Program-made: the position numbers and the translations under genes
Shown: positions 1 through 8,325 of the stretch, piece after piece
Layout of the letters: each line of letters opens with the position of its first letter
Numbering within the stretch: position 1 is the stretch's first letter
The notes under the pieces: generated by a model
What the model was told of the DNA's origin: nothing
Database searches by the model: none
What the model saw: only the letters and a program-made list of their open reading frames with translations
NCBI RefSeq assembly: GCF_024054565.1
Contig: NZ_JAMXLR010000003.1
Span: forward strand, 1 to 64,000
Length of the DNA stretch: 64,000 bases
Source: Aeoliella straminimaris
GTDB lineage: Bacteria; Planctomycetota; Planctomycetia; Pirellulales; Lacipirellulaceae
Reading direction: 5' to 3'

Positions 1-70
1 AAATGGTGGGTAACTATCGATGTGCCAGGGACCGTTGTCAGCGACCTGGGAACATGGGAAAGTGAAACGC

Positions 71-736
71 ATGAGCGAACCAGCCCCCACAACCGAAGAC
101 TTTGATTCCCTCGCCGACGCCGTGACGTGGGCCGGACTGGAAATTCCCGCCGAACATATTGCCGGGCTGGACGCCTATCGTCAATTGTTGTGGCAATGGA
201 ACGAGAACATCAACCTTACGAGGCACACCACGCTGCAAAAGTTCGCGGGGCGCGATCTGCTGGACACGGTCCGGTTGTCCGAACACCTGGACAAGGGCGA
301 CCGTGTACTCGACATCGGCTCTGGCGGCGGCGTGCCTGGCTTGCCACTGGCCATTTTGAGGCCCGACCTCACCGTGTCGGTGTGCGACTCGGTGGGCAAG
401 AAAGCGAAAGTTCTGGAAGATATGGTCCAATCGCTGGGCCTGCCCGTCACTGTTTATCCAGCACGTGCCGAGCAGGTACTCGAAATCACCACCCAGGGCA
501 CCTTGATCGCCCGAGGTGTGGCGTCGTTGAAGAAACTGCTCACATGGCTGGAGCCGCATTGGGAAGCGTTCGACCAACTACTCTTGATAAAAGGGAAAGC
601 CTGGGTAGAAGAACGGGGCGAGGCGAGACACCACGGTTTGCTGAAAGATCTGGACTTGCGACGCGTCGCTTCGTACGAAAGTCCACTGGTTGGCGAAAGC
701 GTGCTGCTTCGCATCACTCAACGCGACTCCCAATGA
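71..736 (+). CDS. rsmG: 16S rRNA (guanine-527-N7)-methyltransferase RsmG
   Basis: RsmG (GidB) transfers a methyl group from S-adenosylmethionine to N7 of G527 in 16S rRNA. The SAM-binding motif I is visible as VLDIGSGGGVPGLPLAI, followed by the motif containing ARGVASLKKLL that is typical of GidB. I chose the ATG at 71 (MSEPAPTTED) because the conserved part begins shortly after it and GGGAAAG lies about 8 bases upstream; an in-frame ATG at 20 would add 17 residues unlike the family. The resulting 221 residues match the usual length. The 70 bases to its left hold no gene I can identify. A gap of about 130 bases separates it from the next gene. Confidence 0.95.
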   Translation: MSEPAPTTEDFDSLADAVTWAGLEIPAEHIAGLDAYRQLLWQWNENINLTRHTTLQKFAGRDLLDTVRLSEHLDKGDRVLDIGSGGGVPGLPLAILRPDLTVSVCDSVGKKAKVLEDMVQSLGLPVTVYPARAEQVLEITTQGTLIARGVASLKKLLTWLEPHWEAFDQLLLIKGKAWVEERGEARHHGLLKDLDLRRVASYESPLVGESVLLRITQRDSQ

Positions 737-869
737 CCTCGCACCGCTAGTCGGTGGGCAAAGAGTCCACTACACTCACGGTATTGCGCAAATACGCAGG
801 CGACCGACGGCTTGCCAACGGTCTGCCATTGGTGAGATCTTTTTCTGTTCAATCCGGAGACAACATACC

Positions 870-1223
870 ATGGCCGACAAGCCAACTACACCAGAAGAGA
901 CCAAACCAGCCGAAGGCGGCGAAGCTCAAACTCAACAACGTGCCCGCGTGGAAGTGAGCGACAAGAACGCCATTTGCACCTACGCTAATTTCTGCCGCGT
1001 GACGGGCACGCCCGAAGAATTGATCCTCGACTTCGGCCTGAACTCGCAACCGTATGGCGTGCCCACCGAGCCGGTGGAAGTGAAGCAGCGCATCGTCACC
1101 AACTACTTCACTGCCAAGCGGATGCTGCAGGCGTTGCACCTGTCGGTGCAGCGGCACGAGCAAGCCTTCGGCGTGCTGGAGACCGACGTGCAGAAACGCG
1201 TCGTGACCAAGACGCAGAGCTAA
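870..1223 (+). CDS. DUF3467 family protein
   Basis: This 117-residue soluble protein matches the DUF3467 pattern: a hydrophilic Glu/Gln-rich leader of about 28 residues, then a compact domain containing YANFCRVTGTPEELILDFG and a later segment around VKQRIVTNYFTAKRMLQAL. The family is widespread and its function is unknown. The ATG at 870 is preceded by CCGGAGA 8-14 bases upstream, which fixes the start; the upstream in-frame extension from 690 overlaps the end of rsmG and lacks a ribosome site. It has its own terminator just downstream, so it is probably monocistronic or the last gene after rsmG. Confidence 0.85.
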   Translation: MADKPTTPEETKPAEGGEAQTQQRARVEVSDKNAICTYANFCRVTGTPEELILDFGLNSQPYGVPTEPVEVKQRIVTNYFTAKRMLQALHLSVQRHEQAFGVLETDVQKRVVTKTQS

Positions 1224-1243
1224 GAGAGCCCTGTAAAACAAGA

Positions 1244-1283
1244 GCCCAGCCGGTTCTGAATCAGAATCGGCTGGGCCTTTTTT
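1244..1283 (+). terminator. Rho-independent terminator after the DUF3467 gene
   Basis: GCCCAGCCG at 1244-1252 pairs with CGGCTGGGC at 1268-1276. An inner TTCTGA/TCAGAA pairing extends the stem, and seven T residues follow. It sits 20 bases after the DUF3467 stop codon and just before the end of the convergent TPR gene. Confidence 0.9.
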
Positions 1284-1308
1284 GTGGGCCTGCGGTTGGC
1301 TTTTTCGC

Positions 1309-1647
1309 TTACCGCTGCGACTGCAGAATGCGGCTCTTCTCCATGGCTTCTTCGGCCATGGCGATGTATTGCGTGTCACCGGTGCCAGCGTAGGCCCGCT
1401 GGTAGGTAACGCTCATGGCCGCGAAGCTGAACGGATCGTCAGGCTCCAATTCGCAAGTCTTCTGGGCGTGGGCGATTGCTTCGTCGTGCTTGCCCATCTT
1501 CTGCAGCGTAACCGCCAGCGAGGAATGTGCCAGTGAGTAGGCGGGATCGATCTCCAGTGCCTGCTCGAGCTTCGCAACCACCTCCTCCAGCTTGTCCTCG
1601 GCTTTCAGTTGTTCCGCTTCGTTATACAGTTCAAGTGCAGTGGGCAT
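1309..1647 (-). CDS. Small tetratricopeptide-repeat protein
   Basis: A 112-residue protein made almost entirely of TPR helices. One full repeat is AYSLAHSSLAVTLQKMGKHD, with partial repeats on each side (LYNEAEQLKAEDKLEEVVAK and DPFSFAAMSVTYQRA). Such proteins act as protein-protein interaction modules; no catalytic motif is present. I chose the ATG at 1647; a TTG 18 bases upstream is also in frame but less likely. It faces lpxA divergently across a gap of nearly 400 bases and converges on the DUF3467 terminator. The partner protein cannot be inferred. Confidence 0.75.
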   Translation of the reverse strand: MPTALELYNEAEQLKAEDKLEEVVAKLEQALEIDPAYSLAHSSLAVTLQKMGKHDEAIAHAQKTCELEPDDPFSFAAMSVTYQRAYAGTGDTQYIAMAEEAMEKSRILQSQR

Positions 1648-2034
1648 GGCAGATCGGGAGGGCAAAAGGATGAAAACGGCTCGTCACCAATTCTGGTTGG
1701 ATCGGGCCCCATCGGCAAGTCGGGCAACGACGTCGGTTTGCCGACAATGCTGTTAGTTGGTGCTCTTTATGCTAGCACTCCTCCCCGCCACGAACTACCC
1801 AGGCACAGTGTTTTGCCGGGGCCAACTGCTCGAATAGGCAAAATCGATACCTTCCGTTAAGGGGGTACGATTGGCGAAACCGATAACCAACGCATGAGAG
1901 GCACCATCACCGGATGACCTCGGCGAGCGGCCGACAGTCCCGCAACTGCCAGCACTCGCAACAGCAACCTGCACTAGGCCACCCGCGCAACCGCTGCGCG
2001 TCCGCGGCCGCACCATCGAGGGGGCCCACCTGTG
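1648..2034. other. Divergent intergenic region, TPR gene / lpxA
   Basis: About 390 bases with no convincing gene in any frame. It must carry the promoters of the divergent TPR gene and lpxA, but I found no hexamer pair I trust. GAGGGGG at 2018-2024 is the probable ribosome site of lpxA. A single TAGCACTC at about 1771 looks like half of a CIRCE heat-shock operator but lacks its inverted partner. Confidence 0.4.
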
Positions 2035-2892
2035 ATGATCCACCCGCTTGCCGAAGTCAGCCCGAGTGCCAAACTGGGAGCCGACGTAACGATCGGACCT
2101 TTCGCCGTGGTGGAAGACGACGTAGAGATTGGCGACGGCTGCCAAATCCTTGCTCGCTCCAGCATTAAGCGTGGAACCACGTTGGGCGAAGGAAACATTG
2201 TGGGCGAAGGCGCCGTGGTCGGCGGCCTGCCACAACACCTGCAACAGCCTGAGCACCCCGGCCGCGTCGTGATAGGTTCTCGTAACATCATTCGAGAGAA
2301 TGTCACTATTCACCGAGCCTTCGTCACCGACACGGCCACCACGATTGGCAATGAATGCCTGCTGATGGTCGGTTCGCATGTGGCGCACGACTGCATTGTC
2401 GGTAACAATGTCGTCCTGACCAACAATTCCCTGCTAGGTGGCCACGTGATCGTCGGCGATCGGGCTTACCTGGGCGGTGGCGCAGCGGTGCATCAGCACT
2501 GCCACATTGGCCGCGTCGCCATGGTCGGTGGTCTGGCTCGGCTGGACCAGGACGTACCACCCTTTGTGATGGTGGACGGCGAAACCAATCGCATTGTGGG
2601 ACTCAACCGCGTCGGCTTGCGTCGCGCTGGTGTGAGCCCGCAACAACGGAGCGAGATCAAAGACGCCTATCAATTGATCTTCCGCACCGGGCTCGCCTTC
2701 AACGACCTGCTCGAAACACTCGACGAGCAGTTTCAGGAAGGACCGGCCGCCGAGTACGCCCCGTTCCTGCGGGCCGCCACTCGCGGGTACATCCGCGAAC
2801 GTCGCGATCCGCCGAAGTCGTTCCGCCTGGTCCGCGAAGATCCGGCTTCGGAAGATGCCGTAGTGATCGAACCAGTCAAGCAAGCAGGCTGA
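2035..2892 (+). CDS. lpxA: Acyl-ACP:UDP-N-acetylglucosamine O-acyltransferase (LpxA)
   Basis: LpxA performs the first step of lipid A synthesis, moving a hydroxyacyl chain from ACP to UDP-GlcNAc in the cytoplasm. The sequence is a left-handed beta-helix of hexapeptide repeats (IHPLAEVSPSAKLGADVTIG and on). The conserved stretches ENVTIHRAF, CLLMVGSHVAHDC and the GGHVIVGD region hold the catalytic and substrate-binding residues, including the His of SHVAHDC. An alpha-helical C-terminal part follows from about residue 200. At 285 residues it is slightly longer than the E. coli enzyme (262). The start could be GTG 2032 or ATG 2035; GAGGGGG at 2018-2024 serves both. It implies a lipid A-type outer membrane. 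Confidence 0.95.
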   Translation: MIHPLAEVSPSAKLGADVTIGPFAVVEDDVEIGDGCQILARSSIKRGTTLGEGNIVGEGAVVGGLPQHLQQPEHPGRVVIGSRNIIRENVTIHRAFVTDTATTIGNECLLMVGSHVAHDCIVGNNVVLTNNSLLGGHVIVGDRAYLGGGAAVHQHCHIGRVAMVGGLARLDQDVPPFVMVDGETNRIVGLNRVGLRRAGVSPQQRSEIKDAYQLIFRTGLAFNDLLETLDEQFQEGPAAEYAPFLRAATRGYIRERRDPPKSFRLVREDPASEDAVVIEPVKQAG

Positions 2893-2896
2893 GGCT

Positions 2897-4279
2897 CTAT
2901 GGAGTCTCGGCTGGTTGCTCGTCGGCCGCTGATTTTTCGTCGTTAGCTGGTTCGTCGCTAGCGGGTTCCGCCTCAGAATCTTGTTCCGTTGGCTCTGTCT
3001 GCGGGCGATCCTGCTTGGCGAGCTCCTTAGCGGCCAGGTCCTCTCGGTTGAGCAGTGCGTTGATCGACTCGGTCAGTTCGCCTTTCAGGTCGTTGGGCAA
3101 ACCAACGTGCACCACGTGCACCCGCCCATCCAGACCGATGAGGACCGTTTGCGGAATGCCCGAGACATCGTACTTCTCCGCCACCGAGGCTTCGGGGTCG
3201 CGGAGCACATTGATTTCGATTTCGCGGTCCTTCAGAAACTTCTGAATCGTCTCGACGTCTTCCTGCAAGTTCACGGCGTACACGCCCACGGGCTTGCCCT
3301 TAAAGTCGGCTGCCACCTCGGCCAGTTGGGGCAGTCCCGCCACGCACGGCGGGCACCAGGTGGCCCAGAAATCGAGCACGATTACCTGTTTGCCGATGGC
3401 ATCTTTCAGCGAAAACGCTTCGTCGCCGTCGAGCTTCACCAAGGCAAACGTGGGCGCTGGCTGACCGATCAGCGGGTTGACCGTGACGACGGGCGGCTCC
3501 ACCGGACCCGGCATGTTAGGGGTGAAGCTCTCCACCAATTCGGCACTGGCGGGTGGGGTAAAGGCAAAGGTCTCTTCCGCCAGTTGTGGATCGAACTCCC
3601 AGTTCTTCGTCCGAAACGAAATTTGCACGGTGTAGCCAAGCTCTTTTTCCTCTTCGCCCAGTTGCTTCGATACGTCGGGAAGGATGCGGCGAATGATCGG
3701 CTGGTCTCCGGTGGTGACCCAGATGTCGTAGTCCCACTCTTTGGCGATGAATTTCAAGTGGTGACACTCTGAACCTTCAAAGGTCTCGATGCCGATGTAC
3801 TCGCTCGACGTGACCTGGCCGGTGAGTCGCTCCATCGGGTCGTCGGACAGCAGCGCCATCATGAATCCCCCCATGCCGCCATCGACCAGCATCATCCCTT
3901 GCACGCTGGTGCTGAACTCGTCGAGCGATTTGGGCGCCTCGCCCTCGGTGTATTGCCGAAGCTCGGACATGTACTGAACCATCTTCTCGCCATCCGAGGC
4001 CACGGTTCCTCCCAGGTCGCCGTCGGTGCGAAGAATCAGGAACCGATTGGGACGTTCGGCGGCCACTTCGTAGTGGGCCGATTTGCCGTGTTCCAAACCG
4101 GGCAAGCCAACCTTCACTTCCAGGTCCATCTCGGCGGTAAACGACTTGGCGTTTTTCACCAGGTCGGTAGCTGCTCGCAAGATTGCATCCGGATCGTTCG
4201 CTTCGTCTGCCGCACGTGCGCTGGACGAGCAGGCCACCAAGGCCAGCACGCCTGCCAGGAAGTGTGCTTTCGATACCAT
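2897..4279 (-). CDS. Exported protein with LolA-like/DUF2092 domain and TlpA-type thioredoxin domain
   Basis: The 460-residue product starts with a signal peptide (MVSKAHFLAGVLALVACSSS). Residues of about 25-245 resemble DUF2092, a LolA-like beta-barrel domain. After a linker with PVEPPVVTVNPL, residues of about 270-410 form a TlpA/ResA-like thioredoxin fold with the active site WATWCPPC. The tail is a Glu/Ala/Thr-rich disordered stretch. The thioredoxin part probably works as a thiol-disulfide reductase in the periplasm; the role of the N-terminal domain is unknown. The ATG at 4279 has GAGGAGAGG 4-12 bases upstream. A much longer open frame continues upstream but overlaps the aldehyde dehydrogenase out of frame and is not coding. 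The stop lies 4 bases from the convergent lpxA stop. Confidence 0.9.
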   Translation of the reverse strand: MVSKAHFLAGVLALVACSSSARAADEANDPDAILRAATDLVKNAKSFTAEMDLEVKVGLPGLEHGKSAHYEVAAERPNRFLILRTDGDLGGTVASDGEKMVQYMSELRQYTEGEAPKSLDEFSTSVQGMMLVDGGMGGFMMALLSDDPMERLTGQVTSSEYIGIETFEGSECHHLKFIAKEWDYDIWVTTGDQPIIRRILPDVSKQLGEEEKELGYTVQISFRTKNWEFDPQLAEETFAFTPPASAELVESFTPNMPGPVEPPVVTVNPLIGQPAPTFALVKLDGDEAFSLKDAIGKQVIVLDFWATWCPPCVAGLPQLAEVAADFKGKPVGVYAVNLQEDVETIQKFLKDREIEINVLRDPEASVAEKYDVSGIPQTVLIGLDGRVHVVHVGLPNDLKGELTESINALLNREDLAAKELAKQDRPQTEPTEQDSEAEPASDEPANDEKSAADEQPAETP

Positions 4280-4326
4280 CTGCCTCTCCTCGCGTAACAG
4301 AAAATGATGACTGATCGCGACCTGGA

Positions 4327-5877
4327 CTAGCCCAGGTCGTCGCCGAACTTGATGCCTTGCGCCAGCGGCAACTCCGAACCATAGTTGATGGTGCAGGTGG
4401 CTCGTCGCATGTACTGCCTCCAACTGTCCGAGCCACTTTCGCGGCCGCCGCCGGTGTCTTTCTCGCCACCAAACGCGCCACCGATTTCGGCGCCGCTGGT
4501 GCCGATGTTTACACCGACCAGACCACAATCGGAACCGGCCGGGCCAATGAACTGATGGGCTTGGCGAACATCGTTCGTGAAGATGGCCGACGACAATCCT
4601 TGCGGCACCGCGTTGTGCATCTCGATGGCGTCGTCGAAGTTCTCGTACTCCACGATGTAGGTCAGCGGCGCAAAGGTCTCTTCGTGCATCACCGGCGTTT
4701 GCACCGGCAGACGAACCAATGCCGGCTCGACGTACACTCCGCCCGCGGGCACCCCTTCGGTCACGCGGTCGCCACCACAAATCAGGGTTCCCCCCTGGTC
4801 GTGCGCGGCCGCCAGACTGGCCTGCATCGTGTCGAACGCCCGTTCGTTGACTAGCGGACCCACCAGCGTGGAGGATTCCCGTGGATCGCCAATCGGAAGC
4901 GACGAGTAAATAGTCTTGAGTCGTTCGATGAGCTGTCCGGAGATGTCCTTGTGCACGAACAGCCGACGCAAACTGGTGCAACGCTGGCCGCAGGTTCCCA
5001 CGGCCGCGAAGGTGATCGCTCGCACGGCGATGTCGAGGTCGGCCGACGGGGTGACAATCATACCGTTGTTGCCGCCAAGTTCCAGCAGGCTGCGACCGAG
5101 TCGTGAGGCGACTACCTGGGCCACGGCGCGTCCCATCGGTACCGAACCAGTCGCCGAGACCAGCGGCACCCGCGGATCGGCCGCCAGGGCCGAACCCACG
5201 TCGGCCTTGCCGATGACCAGGGTCGACAGCCCTGCGGGGGCCTCGCCACCAAAGCGGGCAGCGGCCAGCGCGACAATCTGGTTGCAGGCCAGCGCCGTTA
5301 GTGGGGTTTGCTCCGAGGGCTTCCAAATGATGGGGTCGCCACACACTAGACCAATCATGGCGTTCCACGCCCACACAGCAGCGGGAAAGTTGAACGCCGA
5401 GATCACACCCACTGGTCCTAAGGGGTGCCAGTTCTCGATCAGACAATGCTCGGGCCGCTCGGTGGCGATGGTCAGGCCATGCAACTGTCGCGACAGTCCC
5501 ACCGCGAACTCGCAAACGTCGACCCATTCCTGAATCTCGCCTTCGGCTTCGGCAGGAATTTTGCCTGCCTCGAGCGTGATCAGCTTGGCGAGTTCCTTCT
5601 TGTTCTCCCGTACCAGGTCGCCAATTTCACGAACAAATTCACCACGACGCGGCGGCGGCACCATCCGCCACTGGCGAAATGCGTGTTCGGCGGCGTGCAC
5701 CGCTTCGGCAACTTGCGAAGGAGCCGCCGCGCGAATGGGGCAGGTCGGCTTGCCATCGATCGGCGAACATGGTTCCAGCAGTTCACCACTCGCACCACGC
5801 GGCAATGGGTCGATGCCCCAAAAGCCGGAGTAGTGATCGCCATCGGTAGGGGGAAGAATGTGCTCGGGCAGCTTCAT
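4327..5877 (-). CDS. NAD-dependent aldehyde dehydrogenase, ALDH7-like (2-aminoadipate semialdehyde dehydrogenase)
   Basis: An ALDH-superfamily enzyme of 516 residues. The catalytic general base is Glu266 in LLELGGNNG and the nucleophile is Cys300 in GQRCTSLRR; the latter motif, and the ending ERESGSD-like segment (GGGRESGSDSWRQYMRR), are typical of ALDH7 (antiquitin). Family members oxidise 2-aminoadipate 6-semialdehyde to 2-aminoadipate with NAD. That fits its neighbours: a lysine-dehydrogenase-like enzyme upstream and a 2-oxoadipate enzyme beyond it. I chose the ATG at 5877 because AAGGA lies about 7 bases upstream; the in-frame extension to 6003 is unlike the family. The exact substrate is inferred from family and context. 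Confidence 0.92.
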   Translation of the reverse strand: MKLPEHILPPTDGDHYSGFWGIDPLPRGASGELLEPCSPIDGKPTCPIRAAAPSQVAEAVHAAEHAFRQWRMVPPPRRGEFVREIGDLVRENKKELAKLITLEAGKIPAEAEGEIQEWVDVCEFAVGLSRQLHGLTIATERPEHCLIENWHPLGPVGVISAFNFPAAVWAWNAMIGLVCGDPIIWKPSEQTPLTALACNQIVALAAARFGGEAPAGLSTLVIGKADVGSALAADPRVPLVSATGSVPMGRAVAQVVASRLGRSLLELGGNNGMIVTPSADLDIAVRAITFAAVGTCGQRCTSLRRLFVHKDISGQLIERLKTIYSSLPIGDPRESSTLVGPLVNERAFDTMQASLAAAHDQGGTLICGGDRVTEGVPAGGVYVEPALVRLPVQTPVMHEETFAPLTYIVEYENFDDAIEMHNAVPQGLSSAIFTNDVRQAHQFIGPAGSDCGLVGVNIGTSGAEIGGAFGGEKDTGGGRESGSDSWRQYMRRATCTINYGSELPLAQGIKFGDDLG

Positions 5878-6079
5878 GATCGGTCCTTCGGAGGCACGAC
5901 GTCGGTGTGATGAAACATGGACTTCTGCAATGCGAAATGCCAGTTGATAACGGCAACGATACGACGCAAGCAGGGAGGAAGGGGCAGGGCAGGCGGGCAG
6001 CAATACCCTATTAGAACAAATCGGCCCACCTTTTCCACAGTAGATTGGGGGCAGTTTCTAAAGTGCAAGCAGCCTGGAA

Positions 6080-6105
6080 GAGATTTGGACCCATTTCCAA
6101 ATCTC
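6080..6105. repeat. Inverted repeat between the lysine-dehydrogenase-like and aldehyde dehydrogenase genes
   Basis: GAGATTTGG at 6080-6088 is an exact inverted match of CCAAATCTC at 6097-6105 with an 8-base loop. It lies about 75 bases past the stop of the lysine-dehydrogenase-like gene. There is no T run, so it may be a factor-dependent terminator, a processing site or an operator. The rest of the 300-base gap (5878-6178) holds only the ribosome site of the aldehyde dehydrogenase gene. Confidence 0.5.
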
Positions 6106-6178
6106 CCGCGCCCCATGCACGAATTGCACGAAACGCCAATTCATCGGGTGGTCATTCAGTTTCGGCGATTCACTCTTG

Positions 6179-7324
6179 CTAAGGCTGCAACTCAGGCCGG
6201 GTATCGCTGGCGATGGGCGCCCGCACGTGCGTGGCCTGGGCATAGGGAGTACCGAAGCGGTTGGCGAGGAAGTCCGCCAGTTTTACGTCCTCCTGTCGCA
6301 CGAAGCCGCGTTCGGGAAGCTTGCCGTCGCGCCACAGGTCGACCACTGCACACAAGCTCGTCGCCGTGGTGATCTGAATGCTACTGGCGGACAGGCCGTG
6401 GATGTCGCTGTGGTAGATCTTCCGAGCGTCGGCCACCTGCTGGTACTCGCCATCGACCCAACCGGTCACCGTGCTGAATACCAGCACCACGTCCTGATTG
6501 GTGCACGGCACGGCTTGTTCGAGCAGCTTTTTCAGCAGCGGTCGCTGATCGTGGAACCGCAAGCCGGAGAGCAGGAAGCTCATCAGGTAGCGATGACCGA
6601 CGTAGCGGACCGTTTTGTAGTCGAGTTCGTTGACCTGGCCCTCGAGCGTCTCGCACAAGGTGCCCAAGCCGCCGGAGGTATTGAAGGCCTCGTAGTCGAC
6701 TCCGTCCAGCGCGAATTGCTCGAGTCCCTCCAGCGGTTGCAGCGAGACACGCTTGCCCTCGCGAATGGCCTCGCACGGGTTGCAGTACTCGTTGATCAAG
6801 CCATCGGTCGACCAGGTGAGGTTGTACTTCAGCATGTTGTCGGGATAAAGCGGCAATGCGCCCACACGCATTTTTACCCGGTCCAACTGTTCGAAGTGCT
6901 TGCACAAGTCGTACGCCAGGATGCCTATAAAGCCCGGAGCCAATCCGCACTGCGGCATGAAAATTTGCCCCGGCTTGGCCTCTTCGCCGATAGCCCGAAT
7001 GGCCGCCGTGGTTGCGACATCTTCCGTGAGGTCGAAGTAGCTGACACCTGCCGCGTGGGCCGCACGGGCGATTCCCTCGTTCACGTCGAATGAACAGGCG
7101 GATACCACCGCGTCGAGTCCATCGAGAAACTTGCCCACTTCTTCGGCGCTGGCTACGTCGAGCACTTGGGTGTCGACCGGCGTCTGGCTCACTAGCAGAT
7201 TGAGCGCCTCGTCCGACACGTCGCCTACGCGAACTTGATAGTCGCCTGCATGTTGCAGCAAACGAGCGATCGCCCGGCCGATCTTGCCGGCGCCGAGAAT
7301 TCCAATATTGGTTTGTTTGGCCAT
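6179..7324 (-). CDS. Saccharopine dehydrogenase family protein, probable lysine 6-dehydrogenase
   Basis: The 381-residue protein begins with an NAD(P)-binding Rossmann fold (GILGAGKIGRAIARLL) and continues with the saccharopine dehydrogenase fold (QCGLAPGFIGILAYDL). Its length is that of bacterial lysine 6-dehydrogenase, which oxidatively deaminates L-lysine to 2-aminoadipate semialdehyde, rather than that of fused LKR/SDH enzymes. A saccharopine-splitting role cannot be excluded from sequence alone. Context supports lysine breakdown: an ALDH7-like dehydrogenase follows and an HglS-like enzyme precedes on the same strand. ATG 7324 (MAKQTN) is preferred over ATG 7333 because AAGGA lies 8 bases before it. 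Confidence 0.85.
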   Translation of the reverse strand: MAKQTNIGILGAGKIGRAIARLLQHAGDYQVRVGDVSDEALNLLVSQTPVDTQVLDVASAEEVGKFLDGLDAVVSACSFDVNEGIARAAHAAGVSYFDLTEDVATTAAIRAIGEEAKPGQIFMPQCGLAPGFIGILAYDLCKHFEQLDRVKMRVGALPLYPDNMLKYNLTWSTDGLINEYCNPCEAIREGKRVSLQPLEGLEQFALDGVDYEAFNTSGGLGTLCETLEGQVNELDYKTVRYVGHRYLMSFLLSGLRFHDQRPLLKKLLEQAVPCTNQDVVLVFSTVTGWVDGEYQQVADARKIYHSDIHGLSASSIQITTATSLCAVVDLWRDGKLPERGFVRQEDVKLADFLANRFGTPYAQATHVRAPIASDTRPELQP

Positions 7325-7411
7325 GGGGAACATCCTTGTAGAGGAACAGCCGAAGTGGTAGGGAGATAGTCGAACTGGTGAATCAAATAGCGGAGCAAGA
7401 ATGAACCCACG

Positions 7412-7463
7412 CTCAAGTTTCCAGGTCCAATATAATTAGACCAATGGATCTAGGAAACTTGAG
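7412..7463. repeat. Perfect 11-bp inverted repeat with nested palindrome
   Basis: CTCAAGTTTCC at 7412-7422 is exactly inverted as GGAAACTTGAG at 7453-7463. Inside the 30-base spacer, GGTC and GACC form a further stem around an AT-rich centre. The element ends 18 bases before the hglS stop codon, in the gap before the lysine-dehydrogenase-like gene. No T tract follows in the minus direction, so it may be an RNA processing or regulatory element rather than a simple terminator. Confidence 0.6.
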
Positions 7464-7481
7464 CAGGGAACTTTGCGGCCG

Positions 7482-8288
7482 TTACGATTTCTTTGTATCC
7501 GTCGACTCAAAGATCTTGTCAGCGCTAGTGGCGACGAAGCCCTGGAATAGATTGCCGTCCTTGTCTGGATATCGCTTGGCGAACTCGTAGTAACAGGTGG
7601 GAACTTCGTGCGTCTGGTCGTCCGCAAACTCCACTTCCATCTTGTCGGCCATGGTCGACCCCTGTTCCAATAGTTGCTCGGGCGAGCCTTTCACACGGCC
7701 ACCCGAATCGTTCACCGCCAGACCAAGCGACTCGACGACTTGCAGCACCCCTTCCACCTCTGTGGTTTTCTGCAAGTTGTTCACGCTGATCGTAAAGTGG
7801 TTGGGCCGCAAGCCGAGCGTGGCCACCCACGCGGCGTACTCGCTCTCGGCGACCAGTGTCTGGTAGTCGTCCCAGCTGATAGGGTCCCACAGCCGGCCAC
7901 TCCACAGCACCTCGGGCTCGGCGAGTTCCGACGAGTCGACCCAGGCCGCGCATTCCTTCAGGATGGCGGCCGACTTGCTCGATAGCTCATCAACCTTGAG
8001 CTCCGAAAGAAAAATCCGCGGAGCATTGGGCTCTTCGCTCACGTAGCCGAACGCCCGCAGCTTCTTGGCCGGAAACTCGTACGGCTCGAGCTGCTTGTAG
8101 CCGAGCGCCAGGATGTGGGGCTCCAGCCGCTCGATGCCAATCGGCTCGAGACCTAACGTACGGAACGCGACGTGGTCGTTTACCACCTGCTCGCCTCGCG
8201 ACTCGAACTCCTCACGGATTCGAGCGGCCTGCGGCGCCATGGCCACGTAGTCTTTCCAAAGCGCATCAAAGAATTCGTCGGGTGACAT
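7482..8288 (-). CDS. hglS: DUF1338 family protein, probable 2-oxoadipate dioxygenase/decarboxylase (HglS-like, short form)
   Basis: The 268-residue protein belongs to the DUF1338 family. The characterised Pseudomonas member HglS is an Fe(II) enzyme that converts 2-oxoadipate to D-2-hydroxyglutarate and CO2. Likely metal and substrate residues are His39 and Arg43 in NDHVAFR, the His in the LRPNHFTISVN segment, and a Glu in the C-terminal IFESTD. It is clearly shorter than Pseudomonas HglS (about 460 residues), resembling the compact form of the family. It lies 37 bases downstream of lutC and is probably co-transcribed with lutABC. Lysine-pathway enzymes follow on the same strand. Function is inferred from family and context. 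Confidence 0.85.
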   Translation of the reverse strand: MSPDEFFDALWKDYVAMAPQAARIREEFESRGEQVVNDHVAFRTLGLEPIGIERLEPHILALGYKQLEPYEFPAKKLRAFGYVSEEPNAPRIFLSELKVDELSSKSAAILKECAAWVDSSELAEPEVLWSGRLWDPISWDDYQTLVAESEYAAWVATLGLRPNHFTISVNNLQKTTEVEGVLQVVESLGLAVNDSGGRVKGSPEQLLEQGSTMADKMEVEFADDQTHEVPTCYYEFAKRYPDKDGNLFQGFVATSADKIFESTDTKKS

Positions 8289-8325
8289 GTTTGATAGGGG
8301 ATAGAGAATTGGGAGGTCGGAACAC

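Noticed and set aside
1769-1780. TAGCACTC resembling a CIRCE heat-shock operator
   Set aside because: Only one half-site is present; GAGTGCTA does not follow at the required spacing. Similar TAGCAC strings near 41250 and 41312 also lack partners.
4280-5527. Upstream continuation of the exported thioredoxin frame to 876 residues
   Set aside because: It overlaps the aldehyde dehydrogenase in another frame, reads as Arg/Gly-rich low-quality sequence, and the true start at 4279 has a strong ribosome site and signal peptide.
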